Assembly: GCA_027017505.1 (NCBI GenBank)
Contig: JALUQR010000146.1
Coordinates: 1 to 10,235 of the forward strand
DNA length: 10,235 bases
Direction: 5' to 3'
Source: a bacterium
Lineage (GTDB): Bacteria > Desulfobacterota > GWC2-55-46 > DRQE01
Shown here one piece after another: positions 1-6,190 of this stretch. Under the pieces are notes generated by a model. That model worked only from the letters and a program-made list of their open reading frames with translations. It had not been told where the DNA came from and did not search any database. How positions within the stretch are numbered: position 1 is the stretch's first letter; every line of letters starts with the position of its first letter. A program made the position numbers and the translations under genes.

Positions 1-72
1 GATTGCTACGGCTAAAATAATATCACTGCGTTCTTGAATTTGGTTTAAAGGCTGTTCTTGATGAACGTTCAT
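1..72 (-). CDS. flhA: Flagellar export apparatus protein FlhA, N-terminal fragment (runs off the window)
   Basis: Reading from an ATG at 72-70 gives 24 codons, MNVHQEQPLNQIQERSDIIL followed by AVAI, before the window edge. The end (RSDIILAVAI) resembles the start of the first membrane helix of FlhA, the integral inner-membrane component of the flagellar type III secretion gate. An AGAGG ribosome site lies about 6-8 bases upstream, in 73-85. The gene follows the FlhB-like tail by 16 bases, and flhB-flhA is the usual order. The piece is too short for a certain call, and most of the weight comes from the flhB neighbour. Base composition is more AT-rich than the window to the right of about 220. 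Confidence 0.6.
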   Translation of the reverse strand, partial: MNVHQEQPLNQIQERSDIILAVAI

Positions 73-88
73 ATTATCCTCTTACTTT

Positions 89-217
89 TCAAGAGAATGC
101 TGGACCTAATTGCTGAGATACCCTTCTTAACTTCTCCTGGTTAAGTTGATATACATAAGCTAGAATCTCAGCCACAGCTTGATAAAGCTGAGGAGGAATC
201 TCTTTACCTATCTCCAC
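89..217 (-). pseudogene. flhB: FlhB C-terminal end, 3' fragment only
   Basis: About 40 codons encode the end of FlhB, the substrate-specificity switch of the flagellar export gate. The recognisable part is IPPQLYQAVAEILAYVYQLN, the conserved last helix of the FlhB cytoplasmic domain, followed by a 16-residue tail ending in GPAFS. The NPTH autocleavage site, the membrane helices and the rest of the gene are absent. The left boundary is a normal stop codon followed by flhA. The right boundary lies somewhere in 200-217, where the VEIGKE codons could belong to either partner. FlhB proteins often read VGQEIPP or similar at this point, so the join may have used this short similarity. Confidence 0.65.
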
Positions 218-520
218 CTTCACAATATCCTTTGTGTTGAGTTTGCGGTCTGTAATCTCAAGCTCCACAGACTTCCACCTTGCCCTGACCTCCTCGCTCA
301 CAACCACCTGTCTCTGGGTTTTCACACCCCCGTGTTTTATCATGATACCACCGCCTGTGTTGACTGCGGGGTGTCCCTCGGGCAGTTTTGAGCCACCCTG
401 TGCCTGCATGGTATCCACAGCAGTGGAGCCCTCTTTCCTGCCAGCCCTGTCACCCTCTGCAGAGCATCCACCCGCAAACAGCACACTTACCGTCACCATG
501 AGTATTATACCTCTGAGCAT
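89..520 (-). CDS. Chimeric ORF: DUF2155-like lipoprotein front joined to FlhB C-terminal tail
   Basis: This 143-residue frame has two unlike halves. Residues 1-19 form a lipoprotein signal peptide with lipobox AGGC (Cys19). Residues 20-70 are a low-complexity, Gly/Lys-rich linker. Residues 71-105 (QVVVSEEVRARWKSVELEIT and onward) look like the start of DUF2155-type lipoproteins seen in deltaproteobacteria and relatives, which normally continue for another 60-80 residues. From residue about 106 the sequence instead becomes EIPPQLYQAVAEILAYVYQL, a typical FlhB C-terminus. A strong AAGGAGG site at 527-533, six bases before the ATG, fixes the start of the lipoprotein. A lipoprotein with an FlhB tail makes no known functional sense, so I regard the frame as a join of two truncated genes. 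Whether it exists in a genome or only in an assembly cannot be decided here. Confidence 0.7.
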   Translation of the reverse strand: MLRGIILMVTVSVLFAGGCSAEGDRAGRKEGSTAVDTMQAQGGSKLPEGHPAVNTGGGIMIKHGGVKTQRQVVVSEEVRARWKSVELEITDRKLNTKDIVKVEIGKEIPPQLYQAVAEILAYVYQLNQEKLRRVSQQLGPAFS

Positions 521-557
521 AATCTGCCTCCTTAGGTTAAAATAAGCTGTTCTTTCT

Positions 558-586
558 ACTATATCATCATACAGCCCTTTTTGAAA
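558..586 (-). promoter_or_regulatory. Possible promoter of the lipoprotein gene
   Basis: On the minus strand TTTCAA (586-581) and TATAGT (563-558) are 17 bases apart. The -10 matches five of six consensus bases, but the -35 matches only three. It lies about 38 bases before the ATG at 520. It is back to back with the rightward promoter at 601-630. A nearby TATGAT (571-566) is an alternative -10. Confidence 0.3.
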
Positions 587-600
587 GCCTTTTTTCGGTA

Positions 601-630
601 TTGACAGCGTGTGAGATTTTGTGATTTATT
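601..630 (+). promoter_or_regulatory. Sigma-70-type promoter of the PA2779-PA2778-TPR-rlmB operon
   Basis: A perfect -35 hexamer, TTGACA, is at 601-606. The best-placed -10 is TTTATT at 625-630 (18-base spacer, four of six matches). A TATAAA at 631-636 fits the consensus better, but its 24-base spacer is too long. The start would be near 637, giving a short leader that holds the strong AAAGGAGG site at 648-655 for the first gene. The -35 is clear; the -10 is inferred. Confidence 0.5.
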
Positions 631-662
631 TATAAAAACCCTCGCAGAAAGGAGGCGGTGAG

Positions 663-1052
663 ATGAAAAAAAGGCTTCTGAGGTTTGTTGCCCTCTATCT
701 GGTGGCATTCATGTTTGCACTGAATCTCTTTCCTCCAAAGACCATGGCCTATGTGGTAACATCCAGTGAGCTTTCTTCACTGAGGACAGAGGACATGTCA
801 AAGATTCAGCGTGTGCTTGAGACCAAGGTGGTCAAAGAGCGCCTCAAGGAGTTCGGCCTCACAGAGGAAGAGATACATTCGAAACTCAATGCCCTCACAG
901 ATGAAGAACTCCACAGTTTTGCCCAGAACATTGAAGGGCTCTATCCTGGTGGTGATGGCCTTGGGCTTATCATAGGGCTTCTTATAATAGCCATACTGGT
1001 TCTCGTGATACTGCACCTTACAGACCACAAGATAGTCATAGAGAAGGACTAA
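663..1052 (+). CDS. PA2779-family small membrane protein of unknown function
   Basis: The protein has 129 residues in three parts. Residues 1-29 form a signal-like segment (KKRLLRF, hydrophobic core, then TMA before Tyr30, a possible signal peptidase site). Residues 35-92 are charged and probably helical, with two EF-rich acidic stretches (GLTEEEIHSKL and ALTDEELHSF). Residues 98-119 form a hydrophobic membrane helix, followed by a short charged tail. Between helix and membrane segment is YPGGDGLG, with a Gly-Gly pair at 96-97. As I recall the family, LPAGG at this place is conserved. AAAGGAGG at 648-655 sets the start. The gene lies 18 bases before a PA2778-type peptidase, the partner it is commonly found with. 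The N-terminus and the C-terminal helix suggest an inner-membrane protein with a periplasmic middle part. No biochemical function is known to me. Confidence 0.85.
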   Translation: MKKRLLRFVALYLVAFMFALNLFPPKTMAYVVTSSELSSLRTEDMSKIQRVLETKVVKERLKEFGLTEEEIHSKLNALTDEELHSFAQNIEGLYPGGDGLGLIIGLLIIAILVLVILHLTDHKIVIEKD

Positions 1053-1070
1053 CATAAAGACCATCCTCTT

Positions 1071-1625
1071 ATGAAGCCTGCTCTTTTGAGGGCTGTTGTC
1101 TTTGTGTGTGCAGGTGTTCTTGCATCCTGTGTGGCCACAGGATACAGGTTTTCCCCTGGTGACGCATTTGAAGGCCATCTTATAGAAGGAGTCCCCTTAT
1201 ACACACAGAAAAGGCTTGAATGCGGGCCCACTGCCCTTGCCATGGTGCTTCAGTATCACGGCATAAGGGCAGAGCCCGATGATATAGCCAGGGAGCTTTC
1301 CACCAAAAGGCTCGGTGGTAGCCTTGCAATAGATATGCTACTGTACGCAAAAAAAAGGGGGCTCCGTGCAACCTACTACAGGGGCTCCATAGAAGACCTG
1401 AGGGATAAGCTTAAAAGAAACCTTCCGCCCGTAATATTCGTTGACCTCGGTGTGGGTGGTGTCAGGGTGGGACACTTCATGGTGGTTACAGGCTATGACG
1501 ATTCAAGGGATGGGGTTATAGTCCATTCAGGGAAGGCCCATCCAGAGTTTATCCCCTACAAAACGCTTGAAAGGATATGGAAGAGGACAGGCTTTGCAAC
1601 CCTTCTTATAGAACCCGCAGGTTAG
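1071..1625 (+). CDS. PA2778-family C39-like cysteine peptidase, predicted lipoprotein
   Basis: The 184-residue protein opens with a lipoprotein signal ending VLASC (Cys20), so the mature enzyme should be membrane-anchored and periplasmic. Residues 40-180 are a C39-like papain fold. The oxyanion Gln46 and nucleophile Cys51 lie in TQKRLECGPTALAMVL, and the general base His135 lies in RVGHFMVVTGYDD. The usual third-residue site is VIVHSG, with no Asp where bacteriocin peptidases have one; as I recall, this is normal in PA2778 proteins. Unlike bacteriocin exporters it has no ABC or membrane domain. There is no clear ribosome site before the ATG (CATCCTCTT), so translation may depend on the upstream PA2779 gene. 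The catalytic Cys and His are both present, so it is probably active. The substrate is unknown; neighbouring PA2779 is the obvious candidate. Confidence 0.85.
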   Translation: MKPALLRAVVFVCAGVLASCVATGYRFSPGDAFEGHLIEGVPLYTQKRLECGPTALAMVLQYHGIRAEPDDIARELSTKRLGGSLAIDMLLYAKKRGLRATYYRGSIEDLRDKLKRNLPPVIFVDLGVGGVRVGHFMVVTGYDDSRDGVIVHSGKAHPEFIPYKTLERIWKRTGFATLLIEPAG

Positions 1626-2254
1626 TGCTAATACTTCTCTCTGCCGGGGTGCTTGTTTTCAGTTCCTGTGGCTCACATTTTGTGAGGCCTTCCAGAGAGA
1701 GTCCCCTTACATACGCAGAGCACATAAGGCTTGCGGTCGTATACGAGGCAAGGGGTGCATTCGGTCCTGCCATAAGGGAATACAGAGAGGCACTGAAGCT
1801 GAACCCAGCAGGTGCACGGGCCTACTTCGGGCTCGGCAATGTGTATCTTAAGATGGGCAACCACGCAGAGGCGGAAAGGCTTTATCTTAAGGCCATAGAG
1901 CTTGAGCCATCGAGCGGGGTGTTCTACAACAACCTGGGCTGGGTGTACATAGAAACGGGCAGATACACCGATGCCTATGTGACCATATCCAGGGGGCTCA
2001 CACTTGACCCGCTCAGAAGCTACATATATCTTGACTCCCTGGGGGTTATAGAGATGAAGCGTGGTAACTTAAAGGAGGCGGAACAGCTTTTCAAGGATGC
2101 CCTCATGCGCACACCTGCTTTCAACACCCAGGCAATGCTTCGTATACAGGAGCATCTGCTGAGGCTTTATACCCTCACGGGTGAGAGGGAAAAACTTGAG
2201 GAGACAAAAAAGAATATAGAGAACCTTAAAAGGGGCATACCCGTGGTGCCATGA
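1577..2254 (+). CDS. TPR-repeat lipoprotein
   Basis: From the ATG at 1577 the protein has 225 residues. A positively charged RTRR precedes a hydrophobic core and the lipobox FSSC (Cys31), so export and lipid anchoring are likely. Four tetratricopeptide repeats follow at about 46-79, 80-113, 114-147 and 148-181, with the typical G-Y-A-P spacing (for example AYFGLGNVYLKMGNHAEAER). A weaker fifth lies at 182-216. Such proteins are scaffolds. The ATG start overlaps the peptidase gene by 49 bases and has only a cramped GAAAGG before it. A GTG at 1625 overlaps the peptidase stop by one base and would start the protein just before the hydrophobic core, but would drop the RTRR that a lipoprotein signal needs. 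I prefer 1577. The end overlaps rlmB by four bases (ATGA). Linkage to PA2779/PA2778 suggests one envelope complex. Confidence 0.8.
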   Translation: MEEDRLCNPSYRTRRLVLILLSAGVLVFSSCGSHFVRPSRESPLTYAEHIRLAVVYEARGAFGPAIREYREALKLNPAGARAYFGLGNVYLKMGNHAEAERLYLKAIELEPSSGVFYNNLGWVYIETGRYTDAYVTISRGLTLDPLRSYIYLDSLGVIEMKRGNLKEAEQLFKDALMRTPAFNTQAMLRIQEHLLRLYTLTGEREKLEETKKNIENLKRGIPVVP

Positions 2255-3006
2255 GAACCATCTACGGCATAAACCCTGTAAGAGAGGCCCTGAGGTCTGC
2301 GACCGCGGAAAAAATAAAGACCATCTACATCCTGAAAGAAAGGGAAGACCCCATCATAAGGGAGATAGAACAGACTGCCATGGGGCTTGGCGTGGAGATA
2401 AAGCGTGTGGACAGACACAAGGTGGGCTCCATTGCTGGAAGTTCTGCCCATCAGGGTGTGGTGGCCCTTGTAAGGGGAGGTTTTCCCTACAGAGAGCCAC
2501 AGGATATTGTGGAGGTCTGGAAGGGCTCCAGAGAGAGGGCACTAATCCTCATCGCTGATTCCATAGAAGACCCCCAGAACCTTGGCTCCATTGTAAGGAG
2601 TGCCCACTGTGCGGGTGTGCATGGCATTATAATTCCCAGAAGGCGGGCATCTCATGTTACACCAGCTGTGGTAAAGAGCTCTGCAGGTGCCACAGAACAC
2701 ACCCCCATAGCCATTGCAACCAACCTCACAGGGGTTGTAAGAATGCTCAAAGAAGAGGGCGTATGGGTTGTGGGGCTTGAGGCAGACACAGAAAGTTCCA
2801 TCTACGATGTGGACCTGACGATGGATACAGCCCTCGTTGTGGGTGGTGAGGCAAGGGGTATAAGAAGGCTTTTACGAAGAGAGTGTGATGTGCTCTGCCA
2901 CATACCCATGAGGGGAAGGATAAACTCCCTTAACGCAGGCCAGGCAGTTACAATCGCTCTCTTTGAGGCCCTGCGCCAGAGAATAAAAAAGGGGCTTATA
3001 CCCTAA
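2251..3006 (+). CDS. rlmB: 23S rRNA (guanosine-2'-O-)-methyltransferase RlmB, TrmH/SpoU family
   Basis: RlmB methylates the ribose of a guanosine in domain V of 23S rRNA (Gm2251 in E. coli numbering) using S-adenosylmethionine. The 251-residue length is normal. Residues 3-76 are the substrate-binding N-domain, starting IYGINPVREAL. Residues 95-246 are the SPOUT knot domain with its three motifs: DPQNLGSIVRSAHCAGVHG at 107-125, LVVGGEARGI at 195-204 (SAM-loop Glu200), and IPMRGRINSLNAGQAVTIAL at 218-237. All key residues are present. The start codon overlaps the TPR gene stop as ATGA, so translation is probably coupled. It is the last gene of the run. TrmH-family paralogues can act on tRNA, but the N-domain and the motif 3 wording favour RlmB. 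Confidence 0.93.
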   Translation: MRTIYGINPVREALRSATAEKIKTIYILKEREDPIIREIEQTAMGLGVEIKRVDRHKVGSIAGSSAHQGVVALVRGGFPYREPQDIVEVWKGSRERALILIADSIEDPQNLGSIVRSAHCAGVHGIIIPRRRASHVTPAVVKSSAGATEHTPIAIATNLTGVVRMLKEEGVWVVGLEADTESSIYDVDLTMDTALVVGGEARGIRRLLRRECDVLCHIPMRGRINSLNAGQAVTIALFEALRQRIKKGLIP

Positions 3007-3054
3007 AACTTATGGCTGGTATTGAGTCTACAGGGGCCTTTGAGCTTAAAATTG

Positions 3055-3390
3055 TCAGCCCATCTTTCCTGCAAGTGCCCTGCCTGCAAGCACATGCATG
3101 TGAAGGTGAAAGACCGTCTGGCCACCCTCCTGGTTGGTGTTTACAACAAGGCGAAAGCCCCTCTCTGAAAAGCCCTCATCCACGGCAACCCTCTTTGCCA
3201 CATCCATGAGACCTGCAAGTACAGCAGAATCGTTACACTCAAGGAGTGTGGAATAGTGTCTTTTGGGTATCACCAGAAGGTGCACGGGTGCCTGGGGGTT
3301 TATGTCCTTTATGACCACAAAGTTCTCGTCCTCGTATACCTTTGTGGAAGGAACACTGCCCTCTATTATCTTGCAGAAGATGCAGTCCAT
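3055..3390 (-). CDS. HIT-family nucleotide-binding hydrolase (HINT-like)
   Basis: The 111-residue length is typical of HINT-type histidine-triad proteins, cytoplasmic homodimers that hydrolyse purine nucleoside phosphoramidates and related adenylates. It opens with CIFC (Cys3, Cys6), the half zinc site of many bacterial HIT proteins, then VYEDENFVVIKDINPQAPVH and the lid region. It ends in the histidine triad TVFHLHMHVLAGR with His95, His97 and His99, preceded by the Gly-Gln of EGGQ. GGAGGG at 3395-3400 sets the start. It follows hisIE by 12 bases on the same strand; hisI-HIT adjacency is common, but I know of no proven role in histidine synthesis. It faces rlmB tail to tail with a 48-base gap, in which I see no clear terminator. 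Confidence 0.92.
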   Translation of the reverse strand: MDCIFCKIIEGSVPSTKVYEDENFVVIKDINPQAPVHLLVIPKRHYSTLLECNDSAVLAGLMDVAKRVAVDEGFSERGFRLVVNTNQEGGQTVFHLHMHVLAGRALAGKMG

Positions 3391-3402
3391 ACAGCCCTCC
3401 TT

Positions 3403-4059
3403 TTATTGCTTTTTTCTTCTCCTCTTCTCCTCTATACCTGATGTGCCGAACCTTCTTGCAAGCTCCCCGAGGACCTCTTCAAGCTCAATATCTTTGTAGC
3501 CAAGAAGAACGAGGGTGTGATACCAGAGGTCACAGAACTCGTGTATGATATTTTCTTTATCCTCCTTTCTTGCAGAAACTATGAGTTCTGATGTTTCCTC
3601 GTATATCTTCTCTGCTATCTTTGGGAGTCCCTTTTCATAGAGTGAAGCTGTGTAGGACTTTTCTGGCGATGCCCCCTTTCTTTCCTTTATGGTGTTAAAC
3701 AGCCTTGCGATTATCTCCACCCCTTCTGCGTGGTCTTCTTTCACAAGGGGTGTGAAAAAACAGCTCCTGTTGCCCGTGTGGCAGGCGTTGCCGAGCTGTT
3801 TTACCTTAAGTAGCAGGCTATCTGCATCGCAGTCGTAGTAGATGCTTACAAGCTCCTGAAAGTTTCCAGAGCTTTCTCCCTTAAGCCAGAGCGTCTGACG
3901 GCTTCTGCTGTAGTAGTGCACCCTGCGGGTTTCAATGGTCTTCTCAAGGGCCTCTCTGTTCATGTAGGCAAGCATCAGAACCTGGCCTGTAAGCCAGTCC
4001 TGTGCAATCGCTGGAACAAGCCCCTGCTCGTCAAACCTTATGGCAGTTATATCCACCAT
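3403..4059 (-). CDS. hisI: Bifunctional phosphoribosyl-AMP cyclohydrolase / phosphoribosyl-ATP pyrophosphohydrolase HisIE
   Basis: Two consecutive steps of histidine synthesis are fused in 218 residues. The HisE part removes pyrophosphate from phosphoribosyl-ATP, and the HisI part opens the purine ring of phosphoribosyl-AMP. HisI spans about 1-110: [17 protein letters not shown] at 49-65, the metal-binding DCDAD at 76-80, and [10 protein letters not shown] at 93-102 with zinc ligands Cys93 and Cys100. HisE spans about 115-205: [18 protein letters not shown] at 147-164 with its acidic Mg sites, then [10 protein letters not shown] at 177-186. The end is very basic (EKRRRKKQ). The ATG at 4059 has only GTGGG in front. 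A TAAAAT at 4072-4067 could be a -10 so close to the ATG that this gene too may have almost no leader, but no good -35 is seen. It is separated from hisHAF by about 4.4 kb. Confidence 0.95.
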   Translation of the reverse strand: MVDITAIRFDEQGLVPAIAQDWLTGQVLMLAYMNREALEKTIETRRVHYYSRSRQTLWLKGESSGNFQELVSIYYDCDADSLLLKVKQLGNACHTGNRSCFFTPLVKEDHAEGVEIIARLFNTIKERKGASPEKSYTASLYEKGLPKIAEKIYEETSELIVSARKEDKENIIHEFCDLWYHTLVLLGYKDIELEEVLGELARRFGTSGIEEKRRRKKQ

Positions 4060-4111
4060 CCCACATATTTTAAGACATAGCTCTTTTTAAATCCAGCACT
4101 TTTAACTTCAG

Positions 4112-4140
4112 TTGACCACCGCTTCATTACCTGCTAAACT
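4112..4140 (+). promoter_or_regulatory. Promoter of the pdh operon, predicted to give a leaderless mRNA
   Basis: TTGACC (4112-4117, five of six) and TAAACT (4135-4140, four of six) are separated by exactly 17 bases. The last -10 base is only nine bases before the A of the pdhA ATG at 4150. The expected start (about 4147-4150) therefore falls at or within three bases of the start codon. No Shine-Dalgarno sequence precedes the ATG (CTTTTTCCTGT). Confidence 0.55.
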
Positions 4141-4149
4141 TTTTCCTGT

Positions 4150-5205
4150 ATGCCTTACAGGGTTATAGATAGTTTTGAGGTAAAGTATCTTCAGATAGTT
4201 GACGCCACGGGCAACATAGATGAGTCTCTTTTTGATGGTTTTTCAGAGGAGCTTATAAGGGAGTTTTTTGAAAAGCTCATTCTTTCGAGGACATTCAACT
4301 CAAGGTGTCTCTCCCTCCAGCGTGAGGGCAGACTTGGCACCTATCCTTCCATATACGGGCAGGAGGCAAGCCAGGTGGGCAGTGCCCTTGCCCTTTCTGC
4401 TGAGGACTGGGTGTTTCCCTCTTTCAGGGAGAACGGGGTCTTTGTGGCCCTTGGTTATCCCCTGGAGCTTCTTTTAAGGTACTGGATGGGTGATGAGCGT
4501 GGCATGATGATACCTCCTGATATGAACATTGTGCCCATGAGCATACCTGTGGGCACACACATCCCCCATGCAACTGGATGTGGCTGGGCGATGAGGCTTG
4601 AGGGTGCAGGGGCGTCTGCACTGTGCTACTTTGGAGATGGGGGTTCCTCGAGGGGTGATTTCCACGAGGGACTGAACATGGCAGGGGTGTTCAGGGCAAA
4701 TACGGTCTTTCTGTGTCAGAACAACCAGTGGGCAATATCTGTGCCCAGAAGCAGACAGACAGCGTCAAAGACCATAGCCCATAAGGCACTCTCCTACGGG
4801 TTTGAGGGCATACAGGTTGATGGAAACGATGTGTTTGCAGTCTACAGGGCAACCTCCAGTGCCCTCGAAAAGGCAAGACAGGGAGGTGGCCCCACACTCA
4901 TAGAGTGTTTCACCTACAGGCTCGATGACCACACCACAGCAGACGATGCATCAAGGTACAGAGACCCCCAGGAGGTAAAGGAATGGGAAAAAAGAGAGCC
5001 CCTTATAAGACTGCGCCTTGTGATGCAGAAGCTCGGGCTCTGGACAGAGTCCTACGAGAAGGAGGTAAGGAAACACGCTGAAGAGGCTGTGGACAGTGCC
5101 ATAAAAAGGGCGGAATCCATGGCCCCACCAGACCCCTCTGACATAATACTCTATACCTGCCACACACCGAGCAACCGGCAGAAAAGAGAACTCAAGGAGC
5201 TTTAG
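4150..5205 (+). CDS. pdhA: 2-oxoacid dehydrogenase E1 component, alpha subunit (probably pyruvate dehydrogenase)
   Basis: E1 alpha pairs with E1 beta (alpha2beta2) and uses thiamine diphosphate to decarboxylate a 2-oxoacid and acetylate the E2 lipoyl arm. The 351 residues match the Gram-positive PdhA layout: LQREGRLGTYPSIYGQEASQ at 56-75, the ThDP/Mg motif from GDG at 162-164 to NN at 191-192, the QWAISVPRSRQTASKTIA stretch at 193-210, GIQVDGND at 220-227, and the loop HTTADDASRYRD at 261-272. That loop is the HTxADD form, closer to actinobacterial and branched-chain enzymes than the HTMAGDD of Bacillus. Pyruvate is therefore likely but not certain; branched-chain 2-oxoacids or acetoin are alternatives. 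The ATG is supported by homology from the first residues (YRVIDSFEVKYLQIVDATG), not by a ribosome site. It is first of three genes and lies four bases before pdhB. Confidence 0.9.
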   Translation: MPYRVIDSFEVKYLQIVDATGNIDESLFDGFSEELIREFFEKLILSRTFNSRCLSLQREGRLGTYPSIYGQEASQVGSALALSAEDWVFPSFRENGVFVALGYPLELLLRYWMGDERGMMIPPDMNIVPMSIPVGTHIPHATGCGWAMRLEGAGASALCYFGDGGSSRGDFHEGLNMAGVFRANTVFLCQNNQWAISVPRSRQTASKTIAHKALSYGFEGIQVDGNDVFAVYRATSSALEKARQGGGPTLIECFTYRLDDHTTADDASRYRDPQEVKEWEKREPLIRLRLVMQKLGLWTESYEKEVRKHAEEAVDSAIKRAESMAPPDPSDIILYTCHTPSNRQKRELKEL

Positions 5206-5209
5206 ACCC

Positions 5210-6172
5210 ATGGCAAAGGTAAACCTTGTGGATGCCCTCAACCAGGCACTTGCAGAAGAGATGGAAAGGGATGAGCGGGTGATACTGCTTGGTGAGGACA
5301 TCGGCAGAGATGGCGGGGTGTTCAGGGTAACCGCAGGACTGCTTGAGAGGTTTGGCCAGGAGCGCGTTGTGGACACACCCCTCAGTGAGCTCGGCATAGT
5401 GGGTGTGGCGGTTGGCATGGCTCTAAGGGGGTTCAGGCCTGTTGTGGAGATACAGTTCATGGCGTTCATATACGAGGCCATAGAGCAGATATTCTCCCAT
5501 GCCTCAAGGATGCGTTCCCGCTCAAGGGGAAGATACAGTGTACCCCTGGTGGTGAGGACACCCTACGGGGTGGGCATAAAGGGGCCAGAGCTTCACTCAG
5601 ACTCCACCGAGGCCCTCTTCTGCCACATGCCAGGGGTCAAGGTGGTGGTGCCATCAACACCGTACAATGCAAAGGGGCTTCTTAAGTCTGCCATAAGAGA
5701 TGAAGATCCCGTGATATTTCTCGAACCCTCAAGACTCTACAGAACCATAAAGACAGAGCTACCACCTGGTGAATACACCATACCCCTGGGCACTGCAGAG
5801 CTTGTAAAGGAGGGCAGAGAGATTACAGCCATAAGCTGGGGTACCATGCTCCACAGAACGGTGGATGCAACCGAGGGCTTCGATGTGGAGGTTATAGACC
5901 TTCAGACACTGAAACCCTTTGACGAGGAGACCATCGTAAACTCCGTTAAAAAAACAGGCAGGGTTGTCATAGTGCACGAGGCAACGGGGTTCTGTGGTGT
6001 TGGTGCAGAGCTATCCGCATTTATTGCAGAGCACTGCATACTCCACCTTCGTTCCCCTGTAAAGAGGGTTACCGCACCTGACGGTGTGGTGCCCATGGCA
6101 ATGCTTGAGGACCACTACATGCCATCGGTGGAAAAGATAAGAAGGGCCTTCGAGGAGGTAATGAAGTACTGA
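5210..6172 (+). CDS. pdhB: 2-oxoacid dehydrogenase E1 component, beta subunit
   Basis: This is the second half of the E1 decarboxylase, contributing to the shared ThDP site. At 320 residues it is just under the usual 325. Visible family blocks are LLGEDIGRDGGVFRVTAGL at 26-44, RVVDTPLSELGIVGVAVGMA at 52-71 with the cofactor-activating Glu60, EIQFMAFIYEAIEQI at 80-94, the HSDSTEALF region with active-site His129, PGVKVVVPSTPYNAKGLL at 141-158, and the C-terminal transketolase domain ending in AMLEDHYMPS. His129 is followed by Ser-Asp-Ser where HSQS is most common. AAGGAG at 5194-5199, inside the end of pdhA, sits ten bases before the ATG, so the two subunits should be made together. All expected catalytic positions are filled. 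Confidence 0.94.
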   Translation: MAKVNLVDALNQALAEEMERDERVILLGEDIGRDGGVFRVTAGLLERFGQERVVDTPLSELGIVGVAVGMALRGFRPVVEIQFMAFIYEAIEQIFSHASRMRSRSRGRYSVPLVVRTPYGVGIKGPELHSDSTEALFCHMPGVKVVVPSTPYNAKGLLKSAIRDEDPVIFLEPSRLYRTIKTELPPGEYTIPLGTAELVKEGREITAISWGTMLHRTVDATEGFDVEVIDLQTLKPFDEETIVNSVKKTGRVVIVHEATGFCGVGAELSAFIAEHCILHLRSPVKRVTAPDGVVPMAMLEDHYMPSVEKIRRAFEEVMKY

Positions 6173-6190
6173 AAAAAGGAGGGCTTTAAG

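Noticed and set aside
798..1178. 126-codon minus-strand frame opposite PA2779
   Set aside because: Cys-rich look comes from antisense codons; the plus-strand gene has a strong ribosome site and family match.
1071..1625. Bacteriocin ABC exporter peptidase domain
   Set aside because: The protein has no transmembrane exporter or ATPase domain and has a lipoprotein signal, so it is a free PA2778-type peptidase.
3007..3054. Terminator between rlmB and the HIT gene
   Set aside because: Only a five-base GGCTG/CAGCC pair with a loop of about 40 bases and no T-run is present.
4951..5481. 176-codon minus-strand frame across the pdhA-pdhB junction
   Set aside because: Antisense to two intact E1 genes, with no domain or ribosome site.
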